From: an uncultured Mediterraneibacter sp.
GTDB lineage: Bacteria > Bacillota > Clostridia > Lachnospirales > Lachnospiraceae
Length of the DNA stretch: 64,000 nt
Direction: 5' to 3'
NCBI GenBank assembly: GCA_944383695.1
Contig: CALWQP010000004.1
Coordinates: forward strand, 47,515-111,514
The position numbers and the translations under genes were made by a program. The notes under the pieces are model-generated. The model was given only the letters and a program-made list of their open reading frames with translations. It did not search any database and was not told the origin of the DNA. This document shows positions 44,213-53,549 of the stretch, in pieces; position 1 is the stretch's first letter, and the number at the start of each line of letters is the position of its first letter.

Positions 44213-46006
44213 ATGGGCAGGCTGATGAGTAAAAAAAGAAACAAAAAACAGTCAGATATACATCAGGATAATGCAGAGATTCTCCGTGAAGACAGTTTTG
44301 AAAATGCCGGACCAGAGGAAGTGGAAGAAGAATATGAAGCTGTTGATATGGGGACGCAGGACGACTTTTCAGGAAAAGAGGTTTTAGACGGAGACGAAAA
44401 AGAAAAACCTCTGGAGACTGAAAAGTCGGAGAGTACGCCGGCTGATGGGACAGATCCGGAAGATATGGGATCTGACTCTGCAGAAGAGAGCTCTTTCATA
44501 GAAGAAGACCCGGAAGAAGAGGACATGAATGACGATCCTGAGGAAGAGGATTGGGAGGAAGATACAGGAAGAGGAAGGAAAAGAAGACGCAGAGGGAAAA
44601 AGAGAGAGAAGAAAAGCCTGGGAAAGAAGCCGTGGATCATTGCGGGAAGCATCGCAGGCGGACTCTTAGTGATGTATTTGGGGATATCGGCTTTCTTTAT
44701 CGGTCATTTCTTCATAAATACAACAATAAACGGAAAAGATTTTTCCGGCAAAACTGCTGCAGACGTAGAATCTTACTTAAAAGAGCAGGTTAAGGATTAT
44801 GAACTGACCCTTGTTGAGCTGGACAATGAAAAAGATGTGATCAAAGGATCAGAGATTTCTTTAGTCTATAAAGAAAGTACTGAGGTCGAAGATGCTTTAA
44901 AGAAGCAGAATCCGCTTCTTTGGGTGACATCGTTTTTTTCCAAGTCCAGCAGGGATGTGCGCATCCAGGTGGGCTATAACGAGCAGGCACTGGAGGAGAA
45001 GATCCAGTCGATCAAGGCGGTCACACAGGAACAGACAGAACCCGTTTCTGCCTACCCCAAATTTGACGGCAGTTCTTTTGTAGTAGAACCCGAAGTATAT
45101 GGCACAGAGGTCAATCTGGAAGCCCTGACGGAAAAAATAAAGGAACACATCACAGAATTTAATCCGACACTGGACATGCTGGAGGAAGAATGTTATAAAC
45201 TTCCGAAATATACATCCGAATCTCCGGAAGTGCAGGAAGCGTGTGACACCATGAACAAGTATAGTGAAGCGAGCATTACATATTCTATGACGGAAAATGT
45301 GGTGGTGGACAAAAATCTGATCACCACCTGGCTTACATATGATGAAAATATGCAGGTGACTTTTAATGAAGGCGCAGTCCGGGAGTGGATGAGACAATTT
45401 GGAGCGACTTATGACACAGTTGGAAGAACAAGGACCATCACCACACCAGGCGGCAAGACAGTAGAAGTCTCAGGCGGCACCTATGGATGGTCGATCGATG
45501 AAGATACAGAGACGCAGAACCTGATCAACAGCATCAAAAATGGGGAAGTGGCAACAAGAGAACCGGCGTACGCGCAGACAGCTGCATCCCATTCCGCTCA
45601 AGACTGGGGGACTACGTATATCGAAGTGGATCTGTCCGCGCAGCATATGTGGTATATCGTGAACGGCTCTGTCGCGTTTCAGGCGGATGTAGTAACAGGT
45701 CTTCCCACACCCAACAGGGCAACACCGGCGGGAGTGTATTCTATTCTTTACACAGAGAGAAATGCGACCCTTGTAGGGGAGAAAGACCCGGCGACAGGGG
45801 AACCGATCTACCGGACTCCAGTGTCTTACTGGATGCCGTTTACCTGGCAGGGACACGGATTCCATGATGCCACATGGCAGCCGGGTTTCGGAGGAAATCT
45901 TTATCAGAGCATCGGTTCCCATGGCTGTGTGAACATGTCATACAGCGATGCGGGAACTCTGTTCGGCATGATCAGCGCCGGAACACCGGTGATCCTTCAT
46001 TATTGA
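44213..46006 (+). CDS. Membrane-anchored L,D-transpeptidase (YkuD) with peptidoglycan-binding domain
   Basis: A 597-residue enzyme that makes 3-3 cross-links in peptidoglycan. Residues 1-100 are an acidic cytoplasmic region, followed by a basic KKR-rich stretch (about 118-137) and a membrane helix (about 140-165). An extracellular part comes next, with a peptidoglycan-binding_4-like segment (TTINGKDFSGKTAADVESYL and onwards). The C-terminal YkuD domain has GSHGCVNMSYSDAG, catalytic Cys572 with His570. All active-site residues are present. Start: the ATG at 44213 follows AAGGAAAGAG; an ATG at 44225 is possible. The long acidic cytoplasmic tail is unusual and may serve protein contacts. Confidence 0.92.
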   Translation: MGRLMSKKRNKKQSDIHQDNAEILREDSFENAGPEEVEEEYEAVDMGTQDDFSGKEVLDGDEKEKPLETEKSESTPADGTDPEDMGSDSAEESSFIEEDPEEEDMNDDPEEEDWEEDTGRGRKRRRRGKKREKKSLGKKPWIIAGSIAGGLLVMYLGISAFFIGHFFINTTINGKDFSGKTAADVESYLKEQVKDYELTLVELDNEKDVIKGSEISLVYKESTEVEDALKKQNPLLWVTSFFSKSSRDVRIQVGYNEQALEEKIQSIKAVTQEQTEPVSAYPKFDGSSFVVEPEVYGTEVNLEALTEKIKEHITEFNPTLDMLEEECYKLPKYTSESPEVQEACDTMNKYSEASITYSMTENVVVDKNLITTWLTYDENMQVTFNEGAVREWMRQFGATYDTVGRTRTITTPGGKTVEVSGGTYGWSIDEDTETQNLINSIKNGEVATREPAYAQTAASHSAQDWGTTYIEVDLSAQHMWYIVNGSVAFQADVVTGLPTPNRATPAGVYSILYTERNATLVGEKDPATGEPIYRTPVSYWMPFTWQGHGFHDATWQPGFGGNLYQSIGSHGCVNMSYSDAGTLFGMISAGTPVILHY

Positions 46007-46070
46007 TGATATCAGGAGAGGCCGCTGTTTACACAGGGTGAAATAATAAATATATGAGGTTGACATATCA

Positions 46071-47201
46071 ATGTATGAGCTGCTGAAAAAAGACGGCAAC
46101 GCAAAAAGAGGGCGTTTACATACAGTTCACGGCACGATCGAAACGCCTGTATTTATGAATGTGGGGACAGCGGCCGCCATAAAAGGCGCAGTGTCCACGG
46201 ATGATTTAAGAGAGATCAAGACACAGGTGGAGCTCTCCAATACCTACCATCTCCATGTCAGACCCGGAGATGAAGTTGTTAAGAAGCTGGGAGGGCTGCA
46301 CCGTTTCATGAACTGGGACAGACCGATCCTTACTGATTCCGGAGGATTTCAGGTGTTTTCCCTGGCGTCTCTGCGGAAGATCAAAGAAGAAGGGGTGCAT
46401 TTTCATTCGCACATTGACGGACACAAAATTTTTATGGGACCGGAAGAGAGTATGCAGATACAGTCGAATCTTGCATCCACGATCGCAATGGCTTTTGATG
46501 AATGTCCGCCAAGCGTGGCTGAGAAGAAGTATATCTCTGCCTCTGTAGAGAGGACGACCCGCTGGCTGAAGCGCTGCAAAGCAGAGATGCAAAGGCTGAA
46601 TTCCCTGCCGGATACGATCAATCCTCACCAGATGCTCTTTGGCATCAACCAGGGCGGGATATATGAAGATGTCAGGATTGCCCATGCACAGCAGATCACG
46701 GAGCTGGAGCTGGATGGTTATGCAGTGGGCGGACTTGCTGTAGGAGAAAGCCATGAGGATATGTACCGGATCCTTGATGCGGTCGTTCCCCATCTTCCGG
46801 AAAATAAGCCGACTTACCTGATGGGAGTAGGGACTCCGGCAAACATTCTGGAGGCGGTAGACCGGGGAGTTGACTTTTTTGACTGTGTTTATCCTACGAG
46901 GAATGGAAGGCATGGGCATGTGTATACGAATCACGGAAAGCTGAATCTCTTCAACGCGAAGTATGAGTTGGACGACCGTCCGATTGAGGACGGCTGCGGA
47001 TGCCCGGCGTGCAGAAGCTACAGCCGCGCCTATATCCGCCATCTTCTCAAGGCAAAGGAGATGCTTGGGATGAGGCTCTGCGTCCTTCATAATCTGTATT
47101 TTTATAATACCATGATGGAAGAAATCAGGGATGCCATTGATGCCGGGGAATATCAGGCGTATAAAAAGAGAAAACTGGAAGGGGTTCTTCAGGGACGGTA
47201 A
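46071..47201 (+). CDS. tgt: Queuine tRNA-ribosyltransferase (tRNA-guanine transglycosylase)
   Basis: A 376-residue enzyme that exchanges guanine-34 for preQ1 in tRNAs with GUN anticodons. It has TDSGGFQVFSLA (substrate loop with Asp), GGLAVGES, GVDFFDCVYPTRNGRHG with the catalytic Asp, and a zinc site CGCPACRSYSR then His. The length matches bacterial Tgt. yajC follows but with its own promoter. No preQ1 synthesis gene is in the window. Confidence 0.97.
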   Translation: MYELLKKDGNAKRGRLHTVHGTIETPVFMNVGTAAAIKGAVSTDDLREIKTQVELSNTYHLHVRPGDEVVKKLGGLHRFMNWDRPILTDSGGFQVFSLASLRKIKEEGVHFHSHIDGHKIFMGPEESMQIQSNLASTIAMAFDECPPSVAEKKYISASVERTTRWLKRCKAEMQRLNSLPDTINPHQMLFGINQGGIYEDVRIAHAQQITELELDGYAVGGLAVGESHEDMYRILDAVVPHLPENKPTYLMGVGTPANILEAVDRGVDFFDCVYPTRNGRHGHVYTNHGKLNLFNAKYELDDRPIEDGCGCPACRSYSRAYIRHLLKAKEMLGMRLCVLHNLYFYNTMMEEIRDAIDAGEYQAYKKRKLEGVLQGR

Positions 47202-47266
47202 GTATCGGCGGACTGAGGCGTCACGATACTGTTTTATACGGTTATAGGATTTTCATAAATAGGCAC

Positions 47267-47295
47267 TTGAAGAATATTTGATTTTTGTGTATAGT
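47267..47295 (+). promoter_or_regulatory. Promoter of yajC
   Basis: TTGAAG (47267-47272), 17-bp spacer, TATAGT (47290-47295), 39 bp before the yajC ATG. Confidence 0.65.
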
Positions 47296-47334
47296 AATTT
47301 TATTGCGTAATGAAAGTTAGGAGGAAATATAATT

Positions 47335-47616
47335 ATGGCTGGAGAATTAATTAGCATGGTCGTCCTCTGGGCTGTAGTCATCGGTCTGATGTGGTTTCTG
47401 CTCATGCGTCCGCAGAAAAAGGAACAGAAGAGGCTTCAGGCGATGCTTGCATCCATGGAGGTAGGCGACACGGCTCTGACAACAAGCGGATTCTATGGTG
47501 TGATCATCGATATTACAGATGATGATGTGATCGTTGAATTTGGAAACAATAAGAACTGCCGTATACCGATGCAGAAAGCTGCGATTGCCCAGATCGAGAA
47601 GCCGAATGCGGAGTGA
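47335..47616 (+). CDS. yajC: Preprotein translocase subunit YajC
   Basis: A 93-residue membrane protein of the Sec accessory complex. One N-terminal membrane helix (SMVVLWAVVIGLMWFLLM) is followed by RPQKKEQKRLQ and a small cytoplasmic domain with VGDTALTTSGFYGVIIDI. A strong AGGAGG precedes the ATG. The tgt-yajC order is conserved in many bacteria. secD/secF are not adjacent here. Confidence 0.95.
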   Translation: MAGELISMVVLWAVVIGLMWFLLMRPQKKEQKRLQAMLASMEVGDTALTTSGFYGVIIDITDDDVIVEFGNNKNCRIPMQKAAIAQIEKPNAE

Positions 47617-47637
47617 TCCCGCGCTGAACGAAATTAC

Positions 47638-47683
47638 AAAAGGAGAAAATCTGACAACAACAGCCAGATTTTCTCCTTTTTTG
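47638..47683 (+). terminator. Terminator after yajC
   Basis: A stem of up to 16 bp (AGGAGAAAATCTG at 47641-47653 with 47665-47677, extended by an A-T part), 11-base loop, then T6. Confidence 0.92.
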
Positions 47684-47764
47684 TGTATCAGGATGTGAGC
47701 TATATGACTTTTTGAGATGCAGAGAAAAATTTCAGAGTGCCCTCTATTTTTGTGATTGAAATAC

Positions 47765-47793
47765 TTGAAACGTGCCAGGAAATGCGGTATGAT
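47765..47793 (+). promoter_or_regulatory. Promoter of the leuB-ilvD-ilvB-serC-serA operon
   Basis: TTGAAA (47765-47770), 17-bp spacer, TATGAT (47788-47793). The leader is about 30 bases, with no T-box or attenuator. Confidence 0.72.
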
Positions 47794-47828
47794 TAGTATT
47801 AACATTTTGATTGAAGGGATGAATAGAT

Positions 47829-48914
47829 ATGGAAATGAAGGTCGGAGTGATAAAAGGGGATGGAATCGGCCCTGAGATCGTGGACGAGGCTCTGAAAGTT
47901 CTTGACAGGATCGCAGAGGCGTACGGACATTCCTTTTCTTATATACAGCTCCTCATGGGAGGAGCGTCCATCGATGTGAACGGAGTCCCGCTCACTGATG
48001 GGACTTTGGCGGCGGCAAAGGCGTGTGATGCGGTTCTTATGGGCTCGATCGGCGGGGATGCAGGAACTTCTCCATGGTATCGGCTTGAACCGGAAAAACG
48101 CCCGGAGGCAGGATTGCTTCAGCTGCGGAAAGGCTTGAATCTGTTCGCGAATTTAAGACCGGCAGTGCTCTATGATGAGCTGAAAGGAGCGTGCCCATTA
48201 AAAGAGGAAATCGCGGACAGAGGGTTCGACATGATGATCATGAGGGAGCTGACAGGCGGTCTGTATTTCGGAAGGCGCAGCACAGAGGAAGAAGGCGGCG
48301 TCCTGGTGGCGAGGGATGAGCTTACATACAGCGAGACTGAGATCCGCAGGATCGCAAAACGGGGTTTTGACATTGCCATGAAGAGGCGGAAGAAAGTGAC
48401 CAGTGTGGACAAAGCGAATGTGCTGGATTCTTCCCGGCTCTGGAGAAAAATAGTCGAAGAAGTGGCGGCAGACTACCCGGAAGTGACCCTGGAGCACATT
48501 CTGGTAGATAACTGCGCTATGCAGCTTGTGAAAGATCCGGCGCAGTTTGACGTGATCCTCACGGAAAACATGTTCGGCGATATACTTTCAGACGAGGCGA
48601 GCATGGTGACAGGCTCCATCGGAATGCTTGCAAGCGCCAGCTTAAACGACACGAAATTCGGTCTGTATGAGCCCAGCGGCGGCTCTGCACCGGATATTGC
48701 CGGAAAAGGCACTGCCAATCCGATCGCAACGATCCTGTCTGCGGCAATGATGCTGAGATATTCCTTTGACCTGGATAAAGAGGCGGATGCAGTCGAGAAG
48801 GCGGTGGAGATGGTCCTGAGAGACGGATTCCGGACGATCGATATTATGTCAGAAGGAAAGAAGCAGATCGGTACGAAAGAAATGGGAGACCGGATCTGCG
48901 GATATATAAAATAG
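47829..48914 (+). CDS. leuB: 3-isopropylmalate dehydrogenase
   Basis: A 361-residue NAD-dependent dehydrogenase in leucine synthesis. It starts MKVGVIKGDGIGPEIVDEAL. It has the LeuB-type LRKGLNLFANLRP loop and a substrate-binding YSETEIRRIAKRGF, then VDKANVLDSSRLWR and ENMFGDILSDEASMVTGSIGMLAS. These loops favour isopropylmalate over isocitrate. It is the first gene of a branched-chain amino acid and serine operon; leuA, leuC and leuD are not here. Confidence 0.95.
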   Translation: MEMKVGVIKGDGIGPEIVDEALKVLDRIAEAYGHSFSYIQLLMGGASIDVNGVPLTDGTLAAAKACDAVLMGSIGGDAGTSPWYRLEPEKRPEAGLLQLRKGLNLFANLRPAVLYDELKGACPLKEEIADRGFDMMIMRELTGGLYFGRRSTEEEGGVLVARDELTYSETEIRRIAKRGFDIAMKRRKKVTSVDKANVLDSSRLWRKIVEEVAADYPEVTLEHILVDNCAMQLVKDPAQFDVILTENMFGDILSDEASMVTGSIGMLASASLNDTKFGLYEPSGGSAPDIAGKGTANPIATILSAAMMLRYSFDLDKEADAVEKAVEMVLRDGFRTIDIMSEGKKQIGTKEMGDRICGYIK

Positions 48915-48993
48915 GATGATGTTCAGCGCCTGGCTCTGCACAGCACTGCGATGCGCCGCTGAAACAGTTTCTTCAGAAAGAGAGGAATGACAT

Positions 48994-50667
48994 ATGAGAA
49001 GTGATACAGTAACTAAGGGCGCCCAGCAGGCGCCGCACAGATCTTTGTTCAACGCGCTGGGGATGACGCAGGAAGAACTGGACCGCCCGCTGATCGGTGT
49101 GGTCAGCTCCTATAATGAGATCGTTCCCGGGCACATAAACCTTGACAAGATCACAGAGGCGGTCAAGCTGGGAGTCGCAATGGCAGGCGGGACTCCGGTG
49201 ATGGTCCCGGCGATCGCTGTATGCGATGGGATTGCCATGGGGCATATCGGAATGAAATATTCTCTTGTGACAAGAGACCTGATCGCTGATTCCACTGAGG
49301 CGCTTGCCATGGCGCATCAGTTTGACGGACTTGTAATGATCCCGAACTGTGATAAGAATGTACCGGGACTTCTCATGGCGGCAGCGCGCGTGAATATCCC
49401 CACTATTTTTGTCAGCGGCGGCCCGATGCTGGCCGGACATGTAAAAGGCGGAAAAACAAGTCTTTCCAGCATGTTTGAGGCAGTGGGCGCTCATGCTGCG
49501 GGGAAGATAACAGATGAAGAACTCTGCGAATATGAGAATAAAGCATGTCCCACATGCGGTTCCTGTTCCGGCATGTATACTGCCAACAGTATGAACTGCC
49601 TGACCGAGGCGCTCGGCATGGGCCTGCGCGGAAACGGTACGATACCTGCTGTTTATTCAGCGCGTATCCAGCTTGCAAAACATGCGGGCATGCAGGTCAT
49701 GGAGCTGGTGAGAAAGAACATCCGTCCCAGAGATATCATGACAGAGGAAGCAGTCCTCAATGCCCTGACCGTTGACATGGCTCTTGGATGCTCCACAAAC
49801 AGTATGCTCCATCTTCCGGCCATTGCCCATGAGATCGGCATGGATTTTGAGATTGACTTTGCGAATACGATCAGTCAGAAGACGCCCAACCTGTGCCATC
49901 TCGCACCGGCGGGACATACATACATAGAGGATCTGAACGAGGCGGGCGGCGTATATGCGGTCATGAACGAACTGAACAAAAAGGGACTCCTGCACACAGA
50001 CTGTATGACAGTCACAGGAAAGACCATTGGTGAGAATATTGCGGGATGCGAAAATAAAAATCCGGAAGTGATCCGGCCCATTGACAATCCGTACAGCGAG
50101 ACAGGAGGGCTGGCTGTATTGAAGGGTAACCTGGCTCCTGACGGCAGCGTAGTAAAACGTTCCGCGGTGTGTGACGAAATGCTCGTCCATGAAGGCCCGG
50201 CAAGGATTTTTGAGAGTGACGAGGAGGCGACAGCGGCCATCAAATCCGGGAAAATCAATCCTGGAGATGTGATCGTGATCCGTTATGAGGGACCAAAGGG
50301 AGGCCCCGGAATGAGAGAGATGCTGAACCCGACCTCGGCTATCGCGGGATATGGGCTGGGCTCTACAGTGGCGCTGATCACAGACGGAAGATTCAGCGGA
50401 GCGTCCAGAGGCGCGTCAATCGGGCATGTATCGCCGGAGGCGGCGGTAGGCGGTCCGATCGCTCTTGTGGAAGAAGGGGATATCATTAAGATCAATATTC
50501 CGGAGCTGAAGCTGGAGCTGGACATATCGGATGAGGAAATGGCGGCGAGAAAAGCAAAATGGCAGCCCAGGGAACCGAAGGTGAAGACCGGATATCTTGC
50601 CAGATACGCATCCATGGTGACCTCAGGAAACAGGGGGGCCATCCTGGAAGTCCCGAAGGGAAATTAA
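48994..50667 (+). CDS. ilvD: Dihydroxy-acid dehydratase
   Basis: A 557-residue iron-sulfur enzyme that dehydrates dihydroxy acids in valine, isoleucine and leucine synthesis. Cluster ligands: Cys in NCDKNVPG and [18 protein letters not shown]. The C-terminal signature is [26 protein letters not shown] precedes the ATG. The 79-base gap from leuB contains an interrupted inverted repeat (48922-48928 with 48957-48963) that may protect mRNA ends or tune expression. Confidence 0.97.
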   Translation: MRSDTVTKGAQQAPHRSLFNALGMTQEELDRPLIGVVSSYNEIVPGHINLDKITEAVKLGVAMAGGTPVMVPAIAVCDGIAMGHIGMKYSLVTRDLIADSTEALAMAHQFDGLVMIPNCDKNVPGLLMAAARVNIPTIFVSGGPMLAGHVKGGKTSLSSMFEAVGAHAAGKITDEELCEYENKACPTCGSCSGMYTANSMNCLTEALGMGLRGNGTIPAVYSARIQLAKHAGMQVMELVRKNIRPRDIMTEEAVLNALTVDMALGCSTNSMLHLPAIAHEIGMDFEIDFANTISQKTPNLCHLAPAGHTYIEDLNEAGGVYAVMNELNKKGLLHTDCMTVTGKTIGENIAGCENKNPEVIRPIDNPYSETGGLAVLKGNLAPDGSVVKRSAVCDEMLVHEGPARIFESDEEATAAIKSGKINPGDVIVIRYEGPKGGPGMREMLNPTSAIAGYGLGSTVALITDGRFSGASRGASIGHVSPEAAVGGPIALVEEGDIIKINIPELKLELDISDEEMAARKAKWQPREPKVKTGYLARYASMVTSGNRGAILEVPKGN

Positions 50668-50748
50668 TCTGCCCCGGGAAAGGGGGCGTAGGCAGACGAT
50701 AGATATGCCTGCGTAAAAAGAATGAGAGATACAGAAAGAGGGTGCAGC

Positions 50749-52425
50749 ATGCAGTTAAACGGAGCAGAGATCGTAATCGAGTGTTTAAAAGAGCAGGGCG
50801 TGGATACTGTGTTTGGCTATCCGGGCGGCGCTATCTTAAATGTGTATGATGAGCTGTATAAGCACAGGGACGAGATCCGTCATATCCTGACTTCACATGA
50901 GCAGGGCGCATCACATGCGGCGGACGGATATGCCCGCGCTACTGGAAAGGTCGGCGTGTGCCTTGCAACCAGCGGACCGGGAGCAACGAATCTTGTCACC
51001 GGGATTGCTACGGCGTACATGGATTCCATTCCCATCGTGGCGATCACCTGTAATGTAGGCGTGTCGCTTCTCGGGAAGGACAGCTTCCAGGAGATTGATA
51101 TCGCAGGGGTCACAATGCCCATCACAAAATACAGTTTTATCGTCAAAGATGTAACAAAACTGGCTGATACGATACGGAAGGCGTTCCGCATCGCAAGGAG
51201 CGGAAGACCGGGACCTGTGCTGGTAGATATCCCGAAAGATATCACAGCGGCGGTCACAGAGTATCAGAAAGAAGAATTAGGGAAATATATCCCGGACCAG
51301 TCTCATATGAATGAAGAGGGGATCGCACGCGCAATGTCTATGCTGGAGGCATCGGAGAAGCCGTATGTCTTTGTTGGCGGCGGCGCCGTCCTCTCCGGCG
51401 CCAGTGAGGAACTGAAAGTGTTCGTAGAAAAGCTGGATGCCCCGGTGACAGACTCTCTTATGGGAAAGGGAGCGTTCCCGGGAACAGATCCACGGTATAC
51501 CGGCATGCTGGGTATGCACGGCACAAAGACGTCCAATTATGGGGTCAGTGAATGTGACCTTCTTGTAGTCATAGGCGCCAGGTTCAGCGACCGTGTTACC
51601 GGAAATACAGAAACATTTGCAAAAAACGCGAAGATCATCCAGATCGACATCGACCCGGCCGAGATTAACAAGAATATCATTGTTACCGAGGAACTGATCG
51701 GGGATATAAAAGAAGTGCTGAAGATCCTCAATAAGCATCTGAAGCAGCAGGACCATTCCGCCTGGATGGAAAAGATCCGGTTATTCAAAGAGAAATATCC
51801 GCTGAAGTATCATCCCGACGCATTGACAGGTCCGTTTATCGTGGAAGAAATTTACCGCCAGACAAAAGGAGATGCGCTGATCGTCACAGAGGTGGGACAA
51901 CATCAGATGTGGGCTGCGCAGTACTATAAGTACACAAACCCCAGGACTCTTCTGACATCGGGAGGTCTTGGGACCATGGGGTATGGCCTGGGAGCATCCC
52001 TGGGAGCGAAGACGGGATGTCCGGATAAAACGGTAGTCAATATTGCGGGTGACGGATGCTTCCGCATGAATATGAACGAGATCGCGACAGCGGCAAGACA
52101 TAATATCCCGGTCATCCAGGTGGTGATCAATAATCATGTGCTCGGCATGGTGCGCCAGTGGCAGGATCTCTTCTATGATGAAAGGTATTCAGCTACAGTG
52201 CTGCGGGATGCAGTGGATTTCGTAAAGCTGGCGGAGGCCATGGGAGCAGAGGGAGTCCGGGCTGAATCTCAGGAGCAGTTTAGAGAAGCGTTTGCATGGG
52301 CTCTGACGTTGGATAAACCTGTTGTCATCGACTGCCAGATCGACAGCGACGACAAGGTATGGCCTATGGTAGCGCCCGGCGCTGCCATCAGCGAGGCGTT
52401 TGATGAAGAAGACATGGTAAAATGA
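50749..52425 (+). CDS. ilvB: Acetolactate synthase, large (catalytic) subunit
   Basis: A 558-residue ThDP-dependent enzyme joining two pyruvates (or pyruvate and 2-oxobutyrate). It has YPGGAILNVYDEL at the N terminus with the catalytic Glu in SHEQGASHAADGYARATG, and the ThDP motif GDGCFRMNMNEIAT ending in NN. It ends before serC without a small-subunit gene (ilvN), so regulation by valine must come from a subunit elsewhere or be absent. Start: ATG at 50749 behind AGAGGGTG; the upstream ATG at 50722 lacks a ribosome binding site. Confidence 0.95.
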   Translation: MQLNGAEIVIECLKEQGVDTVFGYPGGAILNVYDELYKHRDEIRHILTSHEQGASHAADGYARATGKVGVCLATSGPGATNLVTGIATAYMDSIPIVAITCNVGVSLLGKDSFQEIDIAGVTMPITKYSFIVKDVTKLADTIRKAFRIARSGRPGPVLVDIPKDITAAVTEYQKEELGKYIPDQSHMNEEGIARAMSMLEASEKPYVFVGGGAVLSGASEELKVFVEKLDAPVTDSLMGKGAFPGTDPRYTGMLGMHGTKTSNYGVSECDLLVVIGARFSDRVTGNTETFAKNAKIIQIDIDPAEINKNIIVTEELIGDIKEVLKILNKHLKQQDHSAWMEKIRLFKEKYPLKYHPDALTGPFIVEEIYRQTKGDALIVTEVGQHQMWAAQYYKYTNPRTLLTSGGLGTMGYGLGASLGAKTGCPDKTVVNIAGDGCFRMNMNEIATAARHNIPVIQVVINNHVLGMVRQWQDLFYDERYSATVLRDAVDFVKLAEAMGAEGVRAESQEQFREAFAWALTLDKPVVIDCQIDSDDKVWPMVAPGAAISEAFDEEDMVK

Positions 52426-52465
52426 GCTATGTACATAGAAAGAGAGAAAACAGGAGGTAAGGAAA

Positions 52466-53548
52466 ATGAGCAGAGTGTACAATTTTTCAGCAGGGCCGGC
52501 TGTACTGCCGGAAGAAGTGCTGAAGGAGGCGGCGGCAGAGATGCTGGACTACAATGGGACGGGGATGTCCGTGATGGAGATGAGCCATCGTTCCAAAGCG
52601 TTTGAGGAGATCATCACTACTGCAGAACAGGATCTGAGGGACCTGATGGGGATCCCGGACAACTATAAGGTGCTCTTCCTTCAGGGCGGCGCTTCCCAGC
52701 AGTTTGCCATGATCCCGATGAACTTGATGAAGAACCGCGTGGCGGACTACATCATCACAGGACAGTGGGCAAAGAAAGCCGCAAAAGAGGCAGAGAAATA
52801 CGGAAAGGTGAACAGGATCGCATCCTCCGAGGATAAGACGTTTTCCTATATTCCAGACTGCTCAGACCTTCCGGTATCTGAAGACGCAGATTATGTCTAT
52901 ATCTGTGAGAACAACACGATCTACGGAACAAAGTTCAAGGAGCTGCCGAACACAAAGGGCAAGACTCTTGTGGCGGACGTATCTTCCTGTTTTCTATCTG
53001 AGCCTGTAGATGTGACCAAATACGGCATTATTTACGGCGGAGTGCAGAAAAATATCGGACCGGCAGGCGTTGTGATTGTTATCATCCGCGAGGACCTGAT
53101 CACAGAGGATGTGCTTCCGGGAACTCCTGCGATGCTTACATACAAGACCCATGCAGATGCAGAATCTCTTTATAATACACCGCCGGCATATGGGATCTAT
53201 ATCTGCGGCAAAGTGTTCAAATGGATCAAAGCACAGGGCGGACTTGAGGCCATGAAAAAGAAAAATGAGAAGAAGGCAGAAGTTCTCTATGACTTCCTTG
53301 ATCAGAGCGATCTCTTTAAAGGAACTGTGGAGAAGAAAGACCGCTCTCTTATGAATGTGCCTTTTGTGACAGGAGATGCTGACCTGGATGCAAAATTTGT
53401 GAAAGAGGCAAAGGCGGCAGGTCTTGAAAATCTGAAGGGACACCGGAGCGTGGGCGGCATGCGCGCCAGCATCTACAATGCGATGCCCTATGAAGGCGTT
53501 GTGGCGCTCGTTGAGTTTATGAAAAAGTTTGAAGAGGAGAATCGGTAA
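52466..53548 (+). CDS. serC: Phosphoserine aminotransferase
   Basis: A 360-residue PLP enzyme converting 3-phosphohydroxypyruvate and glutamate to phosphoserine. It starts VYNFSAGPAVLPEEVL, has GGASQQFAMIPMN and the PLP lysine in YGGVQKNIGPAG, and ends with HRSVGGMRASIYNAMP. It is full length, with CAGGAGGTAAGG ahead of the ATG. serA begins one base after its stop. Confidence 0.97.
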   Translation: MSRVYNFSAGPAVLPEEVLKEAAAEMLDYNGTGMSVMEMSHRSKAFEEIITTAEQDLRDLMGIPDNYKVLFLQGGASQQFAMIPMNLMKNRVADYIITGQWAKKAAKEAEKYGKVNRIASSEDKTFSYIPDCSDLPVSEDADYVYICENNTIYGTKFKELPNTKGKTLVADVSSCFLSEPVDVTKYGIIYGGVQKNIGPAGVVIVIIREDLITEDVLPGTPAMLTYKTHADAESLYNTPPAYGIYICGKVFKWIKAQGGLEAMKKKNEKKAEVLYDFLDQSDLFKGTVEKKDRSLMNVPFVTGDADLDAKFVKEAKAAGLENLKGHRSVGGMRASIYNAMPYEGVVALVEFMKKFEEENR

Positions 53549-53549
53549 A

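Noticed and set aside
46206..47090. 294-codon minus-strand frame opposite tgt
   Set aside because: It overlaps a complete, well-conserved gene and has no own features.
47794..47828. Possible T-box or leader attenuator ahead of leuB
   Set aside because: No T-box signature, no terminator in the leader and only about 30 bases are available.
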